Origin: Brachyspira sp. SAP_772
GTDB taxonomy: Bacteria; Spirochaetota; Brachyspiria; Brachyspirales; Brachyspiraceae
Reading direction: 5' to 3'
DNA: 64,000 nucleotides
NCBI RefSeq assembly: GCF_009755885.1
Contig: NZ_VYIX01000002.1
Location: 602,875-666,874 of the forward strand
A program made the translations under genes and the position numbers. How positions within the stretch are numbered: position 1 is the first letter of the stretch; every line of letters starts with the position of its first letter. Below are positions 63,397-64,000 of the stretch, in pieces. The notes beneath the pieces are model-generated. The model was not told where the DNA came from. It made no database searches and was given only the letters and a program-made list of their open reading frames with translations.

Positions 63397-64000
63397 TTAA
63401 TTTTGTTTATGTTCTTTTAAAAATAATCCTATACCAAATAAAATTACTATTATTCCTATAAGTTGATTAATGCTAATACTCTCTTTTAATATAAAATATC
63501 CTAATATACAAGCCCCAACAGCCTCTCCCAATATAGTCATAGATACAACACTAGCAGAGAACCATTTTAAAAGCCACATAAATATAACATGTCCAAGCAT
63601 TGTAGAAATTAAAGCTAAACCTAGTATATTTAACCAAGTATATGAAGGATATCCAATGAGAGGTGTATTTGTTAATATTACTACAAAAAACAAAAATACT
63701 GATGCTGCAAAATAAGTTATAGATGTGTATGTTATGGCAGATATTCTCTTTCGTACATATTCACCCAATACAAAGTTGGCACTCATAAGCCCAGCAGCTA
63801 TAAAAGCTAAAATGTCTCCAAATAATGCATTTGCACTTACCTGAAAATCTCCCCAGCCTATTATTACTGAACCTACTATTGCTATAATAAATCCAAGTAT
63901 TGCTAGTTTGGTATATCTCTCTTTAAAAATAAAATAACCTGCTATTATAGAAAATAAAGGCTGAAGTGTTACTATTACAGTAGAGCTTGCAACGGATGTG
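63397..64000 (-). CDS. EamA/DMT-family transporter, C-terminal part (5' end outside window)
   Basis: The frame stays open to base 64000, so the gene continues beyond the window; the ATG at 63786 is internal. About 201 residues are visible, with six or so hydrophobic helices. The typical EamA repeat signature TLQPLFSIIAGYFIFKERYT is followed by VGSVIIGWGDF, and a second half ends GEAVGACILGYFILKESISI. These inner-membrane permeases move small metabolites or amino acids; the substrate cannot be told. Confidence 0.85.
   Translation of the reverse strand, partial: TSVASSTVIVTLQPLFSIIAGYFIFKERYTKLAILGFIIAIVGSVIIGWGDFQVSANALFGDILAFIAAGLMSANFVLGEYVRKRISAITYTSITYFAASVFLFFVVILTNTPLIGYPSYTWLNILGLALISTMLGHVIFMWLLKWFSASVVSMTILGEAVGACILGYFILKESISINQLIGIIVILFGIGLFLKEHKQN

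Noticed and set aside
63397-63786. EamA gene as a complete 129-residue protein
   Set aside because: The frame continues without a stop to the window edge, so the ATG at 63786 is internal.

Overview
The window is from a low-GC spirochaete and fits the genus Brachyspira. The support is a Vsp-type surface protein with the characteristic Vsp39 start, two FlaA-family filament sheath proteins, a flgE-flbD-motA-motB locus, a spirochaete-type hook protein with the Lys/Cys pair used for lysinoalanine cross-linking, a CreD homologue, and housekeeping genes of spirochaete type. I cannot name the species from sequence alone. No rRNA, tRNA, CRISPR array, insertion sequence or prophage was seen.

Layout. 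1-5.3 kb: 3' end of an M30-type metallopeptidase, then ptsH-ptsI, coaX and a CCA-adding enzyme, all on the minus strand. 5.9-13.9 kb: a DUF4241 gene, then a minus-strand glycerol cluster read as rubrerythrin, glpF, glpK, GlpO-like flavoenzyme, NAD/FAD oxidoreductase, arginase-family enzyme, DUF1667 protein. It takes up and phosphorylates glycerol and oxidises glycerol 3-phosphate, with a peroxide-handling protein at the front. 14-15.8 kb: a 47-residue Cys-rich FeoB-associated-type membrane protein and serS. 16-34 kb: the accessory part, with a TPR-DUF2971 gene split by a frameshift, a MATE pump, two tandem lipoprotein hydrolases, a glycosyltransferase, the vsp gene with a 19-base homopolymer in its promoter region, creD, a DUF268 methyltransferase-like gene, an unrecognised helical-repeat gene and a TPR gene. 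These are separated by long gene-free stretches full of GC-rich hairpin repeats.

34-64 kb: iron alcohol dehydrogenase, a chemoreceptor, an rRNA pseudouridine synthase, two flaA-family genes behind a consensus promoter, mfd, a PseG-like/methyltransferase fusion, XpaC-like/TelA/phosphopantetheinyl transferase, a FecR-domain protein, a DUF362 ferredoxin protein, fabZ-lpxA-lpxB (lipid A), a histidine-kinase-like ATPase, infB, a SurA-like lipoprotein, a class III cyclase-like protein, an RlmI-like methyltransferase, motB-motA-flbD-flgE, a PepSY-like protein, a YbaK deacylase and a truncated EamA transporter.

The most unusual feature is a family of intergenic elements (about 18-34 kb, with outliers at 9.4 and 15.9 kb). 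Full units run about 220 bp, have imperfect terminal inverted repeats, and carry two internal hairpins whose stems show compensatory base changes between copies. Their hairpin interiors are swapped between copies like modules, and one such module is present as a 24-bp tandem triplet. Other items worth a look are the homopolymer in the vsp promoter, the A6 frameshift in the DUF2971 gene, the rubrerythrin-headed glycerol operon, and two small membrane-protein genes (47 and 39 residues) that are easily missed.
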